The translations under genes were made by a program, and so were the position numbers. DNA of 64,000 bases. It comes from Burkholderia ubonensis (GTDB lineage Bacteria > Pseudomonadota > Gammaproteobacteria > Burkholderiales > Burkholderiaceae). Below are positions 46,941-55,976 of the stretch, piece after piece. The stretch lies in assembly GCF_001718695.1 (NCBI RefSeq), contig NZ_CP013422.1:248001-312000 (forward strand), read 5' to 3'. Below the pieces are notes generated by a model. It was given only the letters and a program-made list of their open reading frames with translations. It ran no database searches and had not been told where the DNA came from. Position 1 is the first letter of the stretch; the number at the start of each line of letters is the position of its first letter.

Positions 46941-47367
46941 GGTATGTCCTCGTGAGATGTGGTTCTTCGGAAAGCGCCGCGGCCGGCGTCGCGGAAAAAC
47001 AGGCCCCCGGACGGCGCCGGTCGCGAGGCACCGCCATTGTTGCGCGCGCACAAATGCCGAAATGCGGGGAACAACGCACGAGTTGGGCGCTTACGCGAGC
47101 CGCGCACGCGGCGAGCGATGTGATCGCGCGAGTGGAGAGGGAGGGGTGGTGCCGCGCGCGTGCGCTTGCCGCGCGGCGGCGGCGATGGGCAGGGTGGTTT
47201 CGTGCGGGGCGAGCGAATGCCGGGCGGGTTGACGCTGGGCGGTGCGGCGAACACACTGGCTGCTCGAACTGAGCGAGCCGACCTCATCGGCTCGCGCTCG
47301 TTGCAGCCGGCGCCGATACGCCGGCCGAATTCCTGACCCGAACCCCCACGCGTTGGAGCGCTTCGAC
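46941..47367. other. Intergenic between rpfF and the transglutaminase-like gene, 427 bp
   Basis: Divergent promoters must lie here. No gene is supported: overlapping open frames in both directions have mixed codon use. Around 47080-47230 the sequence is unusually rich in G and A on the plus strand. No lux box or clear operator was found. Confidence 0.45.
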
Positions 47368-49278
47368 GTGGTGCGATTTCCCTTCCGCCGGTCCGGCAGC
47401 GGGCCGCGTCGCGCCTTTGCATGGGCGGCGGTCGCCGCCGTCGCGCTGACCGCCGCGCGCCCCGTGCCCGCCGCCGACACGGGCGACGCGGCGCCCGTCA
47501 CGCTCGTCGACGATGTCCACGAATTCGTGATCCAGCGCGACGGCTCGCTCGAGGAGCACGACGATGCGACGCTGCGCGCGAACAACGCGAACGGCATCGA
47601 CGCGATCGCGCAGCGCTACGTGTGGTTCGACAAGGATCTCGAGAAGGTCGACCTGCTCGCGGCGCAGACGCTCGATCGCGACGGCGTCGCGCATCCGGTC
47701 GGCCCGGACGCGATCCGCGACGTGCAGGAGCCGCGTTCCGCCGGCGCGCCGACGTTTCAGGACGGCGTGCTGCGCACGGTCGTGTTCCCCGGCGTCGAAG
47801 CCGGTTCGCGCACGCGCGTCGCGTTCCGCAAGGTGCGGACCCGGCCGCTCAATCCCGGTTTTTTCGGCTACTTCGTCGAGCCGTCGCGCGATCCGGTCGA
47901 TTACCAGCGGCTGGTTTTCGACGTGCCGGCCGACATGCCGCTCCATGCCGACGCGCGCGGCTACGTCGCGTTGCCGCCGGTGACCGCGAACGGCCGCACG
48001 CGCTACGCGTTCGAATACCGTCACGGCCCGTATGACCGGATCGAGCTCGGCGCGGTCGGCTATCCGACCGACGGCGACCGGCTGATGGTGTCGACGCTGC
48101 CCGACTATGCCGCGTTCGCCGCGCGCTACCGCGACGCGGCGGTGGACCCGGGCGTGGACGATCCCGCAGTCGTGCAGCTTGCGCGCGCGCTCACCGCGAA
48201 CGCGTCCGACCCGCACGACAAGGCGCGCATCCTGTACGACTGGGTGCGGGCGAACGTGCGCTACGTCGCGCTGTTTCTCGGCGAGACCGCCGCCGCGCCG
48301 CACCGCGTGACCGACATCCTGCGCAACCGCTACGGCGACTGCAAGGATCATGTCGCGCTGTTCGGCGCGCTGCTCGCGGCGGTCGGCATCCGCAGCGAGC
48401 CGGTGCTGCTCAACCTCGGGTCCGTGTATACGCTGCCGTCGGTGCCGGGCTACGGCGGCGGCGCGGTCAATCACGCGATCACGTGGCTGCCCGATCTCGG
48501 GCTGTACGCCGACACGACCACCGGCGGCATCGCGTTCGGCTACCTGCCGCCGATCGTGATGGACCGGCCGGCGCTGCTCGTCGACACCGGCGTGCTGGCG
48601 CGCACGCCGGCCACGCAGCCGCGGCGCCGCACCGCGCGGCTCGCGATCGATGCGGCGCAGGCGGGCGCCGCGCCGTTCCACGCATTCGTCGAAGACGACG
48701 GCTGGACCGCCGAACTCGAGCGCAACGTGTTCCGCCGTGCGCCGGCCGAGCGGATCGGTCAGCTCGCGAACGAACGCCTGCGGCAAACCGGGCTGCGCGG
48801 CCGCGCGCAGATCGAGACGAGCGATCGCCGCGCGACGGACGGCCCGTTCGACGTGACGTTTGCCGGCACGCTCGACCACGTCGTCTGGCCGGACGGCACG
48901 ACCGCGGTGCCGGCGCTGTCGAGCCTGACCGGCGGGATCGCGACGCAGATCGAAGGGTGGCTCGCCGAACCGATGCGCACGCAACCATGGACCTGCATCG
49001 GCGGCACGTTCGACGAGACCGGCCAGATCGCGCTGCCGGCCGGCGCGGCGCTGACGGACCTGCCGGCCGACACGATCGTGCATGGGCGCTTCGTCGACTT
49101 CACGTCGCATTACGTGTTCGACCCGGTCGCGCGCATCGTGCAGGTCACGCGCCGGATGACGGCGGCGTTCGGCACACAGGTTTGTTCACCTGAAGTGTTC
49201 GCGGCGTTGCGCGGTTCGCTGGAGCGTATCGAACGCGATACGCAGGCACAGATCGTCGTGCGGGTCGGGCAACGGTGA
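47368..49278 (+). CDS. DUF3857 / transglutaminase-like exported protein
   Basis: About 636 residues from the GTG at 47368 (GGAG at 47355-47358); the frame is open to 47242, so the start is not certain. A signal-like segment follows (RRAFAWAAVAAVALTAARPVPAADTG). DUF3857 fills about residues 35-230, followed by a transglutaminase-like core with Cys in RNRYGDCKDHVALF, His in GGGAVNHAITWLPD and a nearby Asp. Family members are periplasmic and of unknown role, perhaps modifying or binding other envelope proteins. It stands alone, divergent from rpfF. Confidence 0.8.
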   Translation: MVRFPFRRSGSGPRRAFAWAAVAAVALTAARPVPAADTGDAAPVTLVDDVHEFVIQRDGSLEEHDDATLRANNANGIDAIAQRYVWFDKDLEKVDLLAAQTLDRDGVAHPVGPDAIRDVQEPRSAGAPTFQDGVLRTVVFPGVEAGSRTRVAFRKVRTRPLNPGFFGYFVEPSRDPVDYQRLVFDVPADMPLHADARGYVALPPVTANGRTRYAFEYRHGPYDRIELGAVGYPTDGDRLMVSTLPDYAAFAARYRDAAVDPGVDDPAVVQLARALTANASDPHDKARILYDWVRANVRYVALFLGETAAAPHRVTDILRNRYGDCKDHVALFGALLAAVGIRSEPVLLNLGSVYTLPSVPGYGGGAVNHAITWLPDLGLYADTTTGGIAFGYLPPIVMDRPALLVDTGVLARTPATQPRRRTARLAIDAAQAGAAPFHAFVEDDGWTAELERNVFRRAPAERIGQLANERLRQTGLRGRAQIETSDRRATDGPFDVTFAGTLDHVVWPDGTTAVPALSSLTGGIATQIEGWLAEPMRTQPWTCIGGTFDETGQIALPAGAALTDLPADTIVHGRFVDFTSHYVFDPVARIVQVTRRMTAAFGTQVCSPEVFAALRGSLERIERDTQAQIVVRVGQR

Positions 49279-49367
49279 GCGTCGAGTGCGGTGTGATGGG
49301 AGGCGCGGTCGAAACCAACGCCGCGGCAACCAAACCCAGCCCCGCCGCATCGACCGAGCCACTCCCC

Positions 49368-50414
49368 CTAAACCTCCGCCCGCGCATCGCCCTCCGCACG
49401 CACCGCACCGGGCGGCCGGCCGACCACCCGCTTGAACGCGCGGCTGAACGCCGCGAGCGACCCATACCCGAGCCGATACGCAACCGTCTCGATCGGTTCG
49501 CGATCGCGCGCGATCCATTGCGCGGCGAGCCGCATCCGCAGCTCGGTCAGGTAGCGCACGGGCGTCATCCCGGTCGCAGCGAGAAACCGCTCGGCGAACA
49601 CCGAGCGCGACACGCCGGCTTCGGCCGCGAGTTCGGCGACGCTCCAGGTGCGGCCCGGTTCGCGATGCAGCGCGACGATCGCGCGGCCGAGCTTCGGATC
49701 GCGCAGCGCCTGCACCCAGCCGGTCGCGGCGCCGCAGCCGCATTCGACCCAGCCGCGCACGATGAACGCGGCCACCACGTCCGCGAGCCGCGCGAGGATG
49801 CCCGCGAATCCCGCGCGCTCGGTGCACGACTCGCGCTCCATCGCGTCGAGCATCGTCCGGAGCTCGGGATAGCGGGCGAGCAGCGTGCCGACCAGCATCA
49901 CCTCGGGCATCGTCGCGACGAGCGGCTGCATGCCGCCGAGATCGAGCTCCATGCAGCCGCTGAAGATCAGCGCGTCGCCGGCATCCGCGCCCGCGGCGCT
50001 GCGCGTTGCGGCGTCGACCGACGCGACCGTGTCGCAGATTTTCGCGGCCGCGAAGCCGTCGATTTCGCGGCACGGCGCGTCCGGCTCCGACACCAGCGCA
50101 TGCTCGCCGCCGTGCGGCAGCAGGATCGCGTCGCCGGCTTCGAGCCGGTAGGTTGCGCCGCCCGACGTGCGCAGCAGCACCGGCCCGCGCCCGACGAAGT
50201 GGAATTGCGCGCGGCCGCGCGCGTTGTCGAAGCGCACGCCGAACGGCCGCGCGACCTGGATGCGGCGGTACTGGACGCCGCTCAGGCGCATCCCGAGCAG
50301 CAGTTCGCTGACGAGGTCGTGCGCGTCGGACACGGGTGCGGCGGGTGGGGCGGCGATCTGCGGGTCTGCCATCGGTTTCGGACGATCGATCAATATTTGC
50401 GGATTGTATGTCAT
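49368..50414 (-). CDS. AraC-family regulator with N-terminal cupin
   Basis: 348 residues. N-terminal cupin-like AraC ligand-binding domain (Cupin_6: HFVGRGPVLLRTSGG...LEAGDAILLPHGGEHALV, about residues 30-190) and a C-terminal double HTH (WSVAELAAEAGVSRSVFAERFLAATGMTPVRYLTELRMRLAA...) in the last 100 residues. The start at 50414 has CAGGAC upstream; an internal ATG at 50372 is possible. Divergent from the MFS exporter gene (50482) with only 67 bp between, so it very likely regulates that pump in response to a small molecule. Confidence 0.9.
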   Translation of the reverse strand: MTYNPQILIDRPKPMADPQIAAPPAAPVSDAHDLVSELLLGMRLSGVQYRRIQVARPFGVRFDNARGRAQFHFVGRGPVLLRTSGGATYRLEAGDAILLPHGGEHALVSEPDAPCREIDGFAAAKICDTVASVDAATRSAAGADAGDALIFSGCMELDLGGMQPLVATMPEVMLVGTLLARYPELRTMLDAMERESCTERAGFAGILARLADVVAAFIVRGWVECGCGAATGWVQALRDPKLGRAIVALHREPGRTWSVAELAAEAGVSRSVFAERFLAATGMTPVRYLTELRMRLAAQWIARDREPIETVAYRLGYGSLAAFSRAFKRVVGRPPGAVRAEGDARAEV

Positions 50415-50481
50415 AGACCGTCCTGTCGTCGTTCCTTACGATACGCGGTCATTGGCACCTTTTTACGGAATGGAACGACGC

Positions 50482-51693
50482 ATGAATCCGATCAATCAGC
50501 CCGCCGGCTCGACGGCGGCGCCCGGCGAGCCTGCGTGGGGCGCGGTTTTCGCGATGACGCTCGGCGTGTTCGGGCTCGTCACGGCGGAATTCCTGCCGGC
50601 GAGCCTGCTCACGCCGATGGCTGAGAGCCTCGGCGTGACGGAAGGCATCGCCGGCCAGGCGGTCACGGCGACCGCGACGGTCGCGCTCGTGACGAGCCTG
50701 CTGATCGCCGCCGCGACCCGCACCATCGACCGGCGGCGCGTGCTGCTCGCGTTCTCGGCGCTGCTGGTCGTGTCCAATCTCGCCGTCGCGTTCGCGACCA
50801 ACCTGACGACGATCCTGATCGGCCGCGTGCTGCTCGGCATAGCGCTCGGCGGCTTCTGGACCATGTCGACCGCGACCGCGATGCGGCTCGTGCCGACCGC
50901 GATGGTGCCGCGCGCGCTGTCGGTCATCTTCAGCGGCGTGGCCGTCGCGACGATCGCGGCCGCGCCGCTCGGCAGCTATTTCGGTCACCTGATCGGCTGG
51001 CGCAACGTGTTCCTGATCGCGGCCGCGCTCGGCGTCGTCGCGCTCGCGGCGCAGGTCGCGACGCTGCCCGGCATGGCGCCGTCCGGCACGACGCGGCTGC
51101 GCACGCTGGTCGACGTGCTGCGGCGGCCGACGGTCGGCCTCGGGATGTTCGCGACGACGCTCGTGTTCACCGGGCATTTCGCGTTCTTCACGTATCTGCG
51201 GCCGTTTCTCGAGCAGGTCGCGGGCGTCGGCGTGAACGGGTTGTCGGCGATCCTGCTCGGCTACGGCGTCGCGAACTTCGTCGGCACGTCGCTCGCCGGC
51301 CGCGTGCTCGAGCACCGGCTGCGGCCGATGCTGATCGCGATGCCCGCGCTGATGGTCGTGCTCGGCGTCGCGCTGGTCGCGCTCGGCCGCGCGCCGCTCG
51401 TCGACGCGGTGCTGGTCGCGCTGTGGGGGATGGCGTTCGGGGGCGTGCCGGTTGCGTGGTCGACGTGGGTCACGCGCACGGTGCCGGATGAGGCGGAGAG
51501 CGCGGGCGGGCTGATCGTCGCGGCGGTTCAGCTGGCGATCGCGACCGGTGCGGCGGCGGGCGGCGTGGTGTTCGATGCGAACGGCGCGGCGGGGGTGTTC
51601 GTCGGCGCGGCGGTCGTGCTGGCCGTCGCGGTCGCGACGATCGTGACGGGCGTGCCGAAGCGCGCCGGCGTCGCGGCGGCGCTCGCCGAGTGA
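50482..51693 (+). CDS. MFS exporter, DHA1 family
   Basis: 403 residues with twelve hydrophobic segments. The N-terminus (TLGVFGLVTAEFLPASLLTPMAESLGVTEG) and RVLLGIALGGFWTMSTATAMRLVP in the fourth segment mark the DHA1 sugar-efflux/YdhP/AraJ-like group. It is a proton-driven exporter of a drug, sugar or purine-like compound. ATG codons at 50470 and 50482 are both possible; the second follows GGAA at a suitable spacing. Divergent from an AraC-cupin gene, a common regulator-pump pairing. Confidence 0.9.
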   Translation: MNPINQPAGSTAAPGEPAWGAVFAMTLGVFGLVTAEFLPASLLTPMAESLGVTEGIAGQAVTATATVALVTSLLIAAATRTIDRRRVLLAFSALLVVSNLAVAFATNLTTILIGRVLLGIALGGFWTMSTATAMRLVPTAMVPRALSVIFSGVAVATIAAAPLGSYFGHLIGWRNVFLIAAALGVVALAAQVATLPGMAPSGTTRLRTLVDVLRRPTVGLGMFATTLVFTGHFAFFTYLRPFLEQVAGVGVNGLSAILLGYGVANFVGTSLAGRVLEHRLRPMLIAMPALMVVLGVALVALGRAPLVDAVLVALWGMAFGGVPVAWSTWVTRTVPDEAESAGGLIVAAVQLAIATGAAAGGVVFDANGAAGVFVGAAVVLAVAVATIVTGVPKRAGVAAALAE

Positions 51694-51775
51694 CGTGCAC
51701 GCGGGCCGATCGGCCCGCTGCCGCCCGGCTGCGGCAAGCATCAACCCGCTGCATCAACCAGCTATGACGCGCGCC

Positions 51776-52243
51776 TCAGCCGCGCGTCGCCGGGTCTTCC
51801 GACAGCATGCGCAACTGGTCGCGCAGCACGTCGACTTGCTCCGGTGCGAACGACTTTTCGATGTCGGCATGCGCTTGCTGCCACAGCGGAAACGCGTCGG
51901 CGAGCAGCTGGCGGCCGGCCGGCGTGAGTTCGAGCAGACGGCTGCGCCCGTCGTCCGGATCCTGAGCGATCGTGAGCAGCCCGCGCCGCTCGAGCGGCTT
52001 GAGCGCGGCCGTCAGCGTCGTGCGATCCATCGCCAGCAGCGACGCCACGTATTTCATCGTCGCCGGCTGCGGCCGGTTCAGCGACATCAGCAGCGAGAAC
52101 TGCCCGTTCGTGAGGTCGAGCGGACGCAGCGCGTCGTCGAAGATGCGCGCGAGGTTGCGCGCCGCCCGCTGCATGTGCAGGCACAGGCAGCAGTCGCGCA
52201 CCATCAGCGTCGTTTCGAAGGGGAGCCTGGCTGTACGGGACAT
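51776..52243 (-). CDS. MarR-family transcriptional regulator
   Basis: 155 residues. Winged-helix MarR fold with NGQFSLLMSLNRPQPATMKYVASLLAMDRTTLTAALKPLERRGLL and the wing DPDDGRSRLLELT. It has a CLCLHMQRAARNL opening with closely spaced Cys, often seen in redox- or ligand-sensing members. Divergent from the YCII/GST genes, with a perfect palindrome in between (52256-52267). It probably represses them and itself. Confidence 0.92.
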   Translation of the reverse strand: MSRTARLPFETTLMVRDCCLCLHMQRAARNLARIFDDALRPLDLTNGQFSLLMSLNRPQPATMKYVASLLAMDRTTLTAALKPLERRGLLTIAQDPDDGRSRLLELTPAGRQLLADAFPLWQQAHADIEKSFAPEQVDVLRDQLRMLSEDPATRG

Positions 52244-52255
52244 GTTGCAATTGTG

Positions 52256-52267
52256 TTGATATCAACC
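52256..52267. promoter_or_regulatory. MarR operator palindrome
   Basis: GTTGATATCAAC is a perfect 12-bp palindrome in the 82-bp spacer between the divergent MarR and YCII genes, 13 bp before the MarR start. The surrounding sequence is A/T-rich. Typical size and place for a MarR dimer site. Confidence 0.7.
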
Positions 52268-52325
52268 TATTGTGTCAAGGGCGAGGTGCGGCAGCCTGCC
52301 GCGCCCGCCACCGGACGGAGGAAGC

Positions 52326-52694
52326 ATGGATGCTCGACAGCAGTTGTATCTCGCGGTTTTCGTCGGCAGCAAGGACAGTGCGCCCATGAAGGCGTGGCTC
52401 GCGCTGTCGGAGGACGAGCGGCGCGCACGCGAGCGGGACGGAATGGCCGCGTGGCATGCGTGGGTCGACCGGCATCGCGATGCGATCGTCGAGCTCGGCG
52501 GGCCGCTCGGCAAGACCAAGACGATCGGCGAGCACGGCATCGCCGATACGGCCAACGCGCTGACGGCCTTTACGGTCGTGCGCGCCGCTTCGCACGAAGA
52601 CGCGGCCAGGATGTTCGAAAGCCATCCGCATTTCACGATCTTTCCGGGCGAGACGATCGACGTGATGCCGATTCTGCCGGTGCCCGGCATGTGA
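52326..52694 (+). CDS. YCII-related small protein
   Basis: 122 residues of the YCII/DGPF type (ferredoxin-like fold): MDARQQLYLAVFVGSKDSAP, W-x-x-W-V-D-R-H in the first half, GGPLGKTKTI around residue 62, FTVVRAASHEDAARMFESHPHF and a final EVMPI-like stretch. It may have a weak enzymatic or binding function; nothing is known with certainty. GGAGGA precedes the ATG. First gene of a two-gene unit with a GST, divergent from MarR. Confidence 0.85.
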   Translation: MDARQQLYLAVFVGSKDSAPMKAWLALSEDERRARERDGMAAWHAWVDRHRDAIVELGGPLGKTKTIGEHGIADTANALTAFTVVRAASHEDAARMFESHPHFTIFPGETIDVMPILPVPGM

Positions 52695-52788
52695 GCGGCG
52701 GCACGCGCTGCGCGCGACCGACGCCGGCCGTGGTCGGACACGACGCGGCCCGCGCGACATGACACACAATCTGGACGGAGACATTGCG

Positions 52789-53406
52789 ATGAAGCTTTAC
52801 GGATTCGCCGGAACCCGTTCGCAGCGCGCGCTATGGGGGCTCAAGGAGCTCGATGCGGATTTCGAATTCATCTCGGTCAACCTGCTCGAGGGCGAGCACA
52901 AGCGGCCCGAATTCCTGCGCCTCAATCCCGCGGGCAAGGTCCCCGTGCTGGTGGACGGCGACCTCGTGATTCCCGAATCGGCGGCAATCGTGCTGTATCT
53001 CGCGGACAAGTACCCGCAGAAGGCGCTGCTGCCGGTCGATCTCGCCGCGCGGGCGCAGGCCTATCGCTGGGTCATGTTCGCGGTCACCGAGCTCGAGCAG
53101 CCGCTGTGGAGAATCACCCGGCACACGATGCTCTATCCGCCGGACAAGCGCCTGCCGGCCGATATCGCGCTGGCGCGGGAGGATTTCGTGAACATGGCGG
53201 CGATCCTCGACAGGCATCTCGACGGGCGTGCGTTCATCGTCGGCGACGCGCTGACGGTTGCCGACTGCGTGACGGCCTATCTGATCGACTGGGCCGGCGA
53301 ATGCCAGTTGCTCGATACGTTCCCGCAATTGCAGGCGTATCTCGAACGCCTGTATGCGCGCCCGAAGGCGCCGCAACGGATCGCGCAGGCGCGTCAGGCG
53401 GCGTGA
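52789..53406 (+). CDS. Glutathione S-transferase
   Basis: 205 residues from ATG 52789 (GGAG upstream). N-terminal thioredoxin-like domain MKLYGFAGTRSQRALWGLKEL with the PESAAIVLYLADKYP motif (about residues 62-77), then an all-helical C-terminal domain with the conserved DxLTVADC (GDALTVADCVTAY). Conjugates glutathione to electrophiles in the cytosol. With the YCII gene and MarR regulator it looks like a small detoxification unit. Confidence 0.92.
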   Translation: MKLYGFAGTRSQRALWGLKELDADFEFISVNLLEGEHKRPEFLRLNPAGKVPVLVDGDLVIPESAAIVLYLADKYPQKALLPVDLAARAQAYRWVMFAVTELEQPLWRITRHTMLYPPDKRLPADIALAREDFVNMAAILDRHLDGRAFIVGDALTVADCVTAYLIDWAGECQLLDTFPQLQAYLERLYARPKAPQRIAQARQAA

Positions 53407-53669
53407 CGGGGCGGGCGCCGTCACGCCGCTTCGTTGGGGCTGCCGAAGGCGCGACTCGGGATCGACGGGTTGTGAGCGGAGCGGGCGATGTCGATCGGCG
53501 GTGCGTCGTCGACGCAATTTGCCTCGTGCGCGCTGAAGGTCGTATCCGTTGGGCTCGTGCGCGCGTGTCGAGCCGCATGCGCGCACCGCAACGCATCGTC
53601 GAAGTCAAACGTGCTTGCGCATACGCGAGATGACCGCATGGCGACGCAACCTGCCGCGCGCGGCGGCGC

Positions 53670-54641
53670 TCACCATGGCCACGGAACGCGGTGGCCTGCG
53701 CCGTGCTCGACGGCCTGTCGATAGACGACGCGCGCGACGGTCAGATCCTGTAGCGCGAGGCCCGTCATGTCGAACACGGTGATGTCGTGCGCCGCACGAT
53801 CGACCGTGACGACGCCCGCGAGCACGTCGCCGATCTCGATGCGCGGCAGCTCGGGCGCCCATTGGCATTCGCCGATGCTGCGCGCCTGCTCGTGATCGTC
53901 GACGAAGATTCGCGCGCGCGCCAACAGGTGTTCGGGAAGTTCGCGCTTGCCTGCCGTGTCGGCGCCCACGCAAGTCAGGTGGGTGCCCGGCTGCACTGCG
54001 GCGGCGTCGAACAGCGGGCCGCGGCCGGGCGTCGCCGTGATCACCACGTCGCTGCCGGCCACCGCATCGTTGCGGTCGCGCGCGGCCCGGATGTCGCAGC
54101 GTGCGCTGAATGCCGACTCGAACCCCGGCTCCGGTTCGCCGCTGACGTTCACGTACTGCACCGTGCAACGCTGCGGCAGCAGCGCGAGCGTCCGGTCGAG
54201 CTGGACGCGCGCCTGCACCCCCGTGCCGAACACGCAGATTCGGGCGCTTTCGGGGCGCGCAAGCAGCTGCAGCCCGAGGCCGCCCGCCGCACCGGTCCGC
54301 GCGGTGGTGATCGCATTGCCGTCCATGATGCACAGCGGCCGGCCCGTGTGCGGGTCGAACAGCGCGACGGTTGCCTGGTGAGGCTCGCCGCCCCGGCCCC
54401 GGTTGCCTGGCCAGAATCCGGCCGCCTTGAATCCGAGAAGGTCCTGGCTTGCGACGTCGCCGGACTTGATGCCGAATACGCCGCCCGTGTGCAGCTTCTC
54501 GCGGACCACCGGGAAGACGCGCCCGGCGCGCCGACTGTGCAGCAGGAAAGCGTCGCGCACGGCCGCCGTCACCTGTTCGGCCTGAAGCGCGGGCCCGACG
54601 GCATCACGATCGAGAAGCAGGAGCTGGGCGTCTGACGGCAT
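53670..54641 (-). CDS. Ornithine cyclodeaminase / mu-crystallin family NAD(P)-dependent enzyme
   Basis: 323 residues from ATG 54641 (MPSDAQLLLLDRDAVGPAL); a longer frame begins at 54731. Family features: FGIKSGDV, GFWPGNRG, ITTARTGAAGGLGLQLLARPESARICVFGTGVQARVQ for the NAD-binding part, and DVVITATPGRGPLFD. Members are ornithine cyclodeaminases, alanine dehydrogenases, ketimine reductases or iminosuccinate reductases. The gene follows the DSD1-like aldolase 111 bp downstream on the same strand, so a role in amino-acid or imine reduction together with it is likely. Confidence 0.88.
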   Translation of the reverse strand: MPSDAQLLLLDRDAVGPALQAEQVTAAVRDAFLLHSRRAGRVFPVVREKLHTGGVFGIKSGDVASQDLLGFKAAGFWPGNRGRGGEPHQATVALFDPHTGRPLCIMDGNAITTARTGAAGGLGLQLLARPESARICVFGTGVQARVQLDRTLALLPQRCTVQYVNVSGEPEPGFESAFSARCDIRAARDRNDAVAGSDVVITATPGRGPLFDAAAVQPGTHLTCVGADTAGKRELPEHLLARARIFVDDHEQARSIGECQWAPELPRIEIGDVLAGVVTVDRAAHDITVFDMTGLALQDLTVARVVYRQAVEHGAGHRVPWPW

Positions 54642-54752
54642 GGCGGGCGAGCCTGTGGAAAGATGATGCAAAGTGGAATTCGATGAGGCGACTGTCGTTG
54701 AACAAACGGTTGCCTCGACGTTGAATCGCAACGGCCGCGATGGCCGGCGCTT

Positions 54753-55883
54753 TTACCACCCGTAGAAACGCGGCCAAGTCTGCGTCGCGCCGTCGCGCGT
54801 CAGCGCACGGTATTCCGGATGTTGCGCACCGGTCGCGCACGCGTGATTCGGCAGAATCCGCAAGCGGGTGCCGATCGGAAACCGCTTCGCGATATCCGGA
54901 TCCGGCGTGCCGCTGCGCGACACGATCCCATGCTCCTGATTCGCCGAGCTCATCAGATAGCCGTCGAGCGCGTCGCCGGCTTCAGTGCACACCTGACCGT
55001 AGCCGAAGTCCCGCGCCTGCCGCTGCGTGCCGCGATCGCGGCTCATCGCCATCCAGCCCGCATCGACGATCGCCCAGCCTTTCTCTTCCTGGTGGCCGAT
55101 GACGGTGGTCAGCACCGACAGCGCGATGTCGGACAGCGCGCACACGCCGATGTTGTGCATCACGAGGTCGAACATCACGTACACGCCCGCGCGGACTTCC
55201 GTCACGCCGTCGAGGTTCGCCGCGGACAGCGCGGTCGGCGTCGAGCCGATGCTGACGACGTCGCACGGCAAGCCCGCCGCCCGCAGGCGCTGCGCGGCGT
55301 GCACGGTGCGCGCGCGCTCCTGTTCGGCGATCGCGACCAGCGCGTCGTGCGTGTCGTATTCGTAGCTCGAGCCGGCGTGAGCCAGGACGCCGCCGAGCGT
55401 CATGCCGCCAGCGGCGAGCGTGCGCCCCACGTCGATCAGCAAGTCGTCGTCGGGGCGGATCCCCGAACGGTGACCGTCGACGTCGATCTCGATCCAGACT
55501 TCGAAGCGCTCGCCATGCTCGCGGCCGAACGCCGCGATCGCCTGCGCGGTGTGCAGGCTGTCGGCGACGATCTTCAGGTCGCAGCCGCGCCGGCGCAGCG
55601 CGAGCGCCTGCGGGAGCCGGGCGGGAATCATCCCGACCGCATAGACGATGTCGCGCACGCCGCTCGCGAAGAACTGCTCGGCCTCCTTCAGCGTCGACAC
55701 CGTGATGCCGCGCGCGCCGGCCGCGATCTGCGCGTCCACGACCTGTTGGCACTTGGTCGTCTTCACGTGCGGCCGGAACGCGACGCCGAATGCGTCCAGA
55801 TGCGCGTGCAAGCGCGCGATGTTGGCGTGCATCCGATCGACGTCGATCAGTGCGGCGGGGGTGGTGACGGTGGGGATGCCCAT
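54753..55883 (-). CDS. DSD1-family PLP enzyme (D-threonine aldolase / D-serine dehydratase-like)
   Basis: 376 residues from ATG 55883 (GAGG upstream). Fold-type-III PLP enzyme: N-terminal TPAALIDVDRMHANI, PLP-lysine motif PHVKTTK, substrate segment GVLAHAGSSYEY, and the metal site His-x-Cys in NHACATGAQH near the C-terminus. Such Zn/Mn-dependent enzymes split D-threonine, D-3-hydroxyaspartate or dehydrate D-serine. It is followed by an ornithine-cyclodeaminase-like gene. A LysR gene on the same strand sits just upstream. Confidence 0.9.
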   Translation of the reverse strand: MGIPTVTTPAALIDVDRMHANIARLHAHLDAFGVAFRPHVKTTKCQQVVDAQIAAGARGITVSTLKEAEQFFASGVRDIVYAVGMIPARLPQALALRRRGCDLKIVADSLHTAQAIAAFGREHGERFEVWIEIDVDGHRSGIRPDDDLLIDVGRTLAAGGMTLGGVLAHAGSSYEYDTHDALVAIAEQERARTVHAAQRLRAAGLPCDVVSIGSTPTALSAANLDGVTEVRAGVYVMFDLVMHNIGVCALSDIALSVLTTVIGHQEEKGWAIVDAGWMAMSRDRGTQRQARDFGYGQVCTEAGDALDGYLMSSANQEHGIVSRSGTPDPDIAKRFPIGTRLRILPNHACATGAQHPEYRALTRDGATQTWPRFYGW

Positions 55884-55976
55884 GATGCGTTGCCTCGATG
55901 GTTGGCGACGCACACACTCTACGGCGTTCGACTCGCCGCGGGTTTAACGCGGCGGAAATCGGTCATTAACACCAAT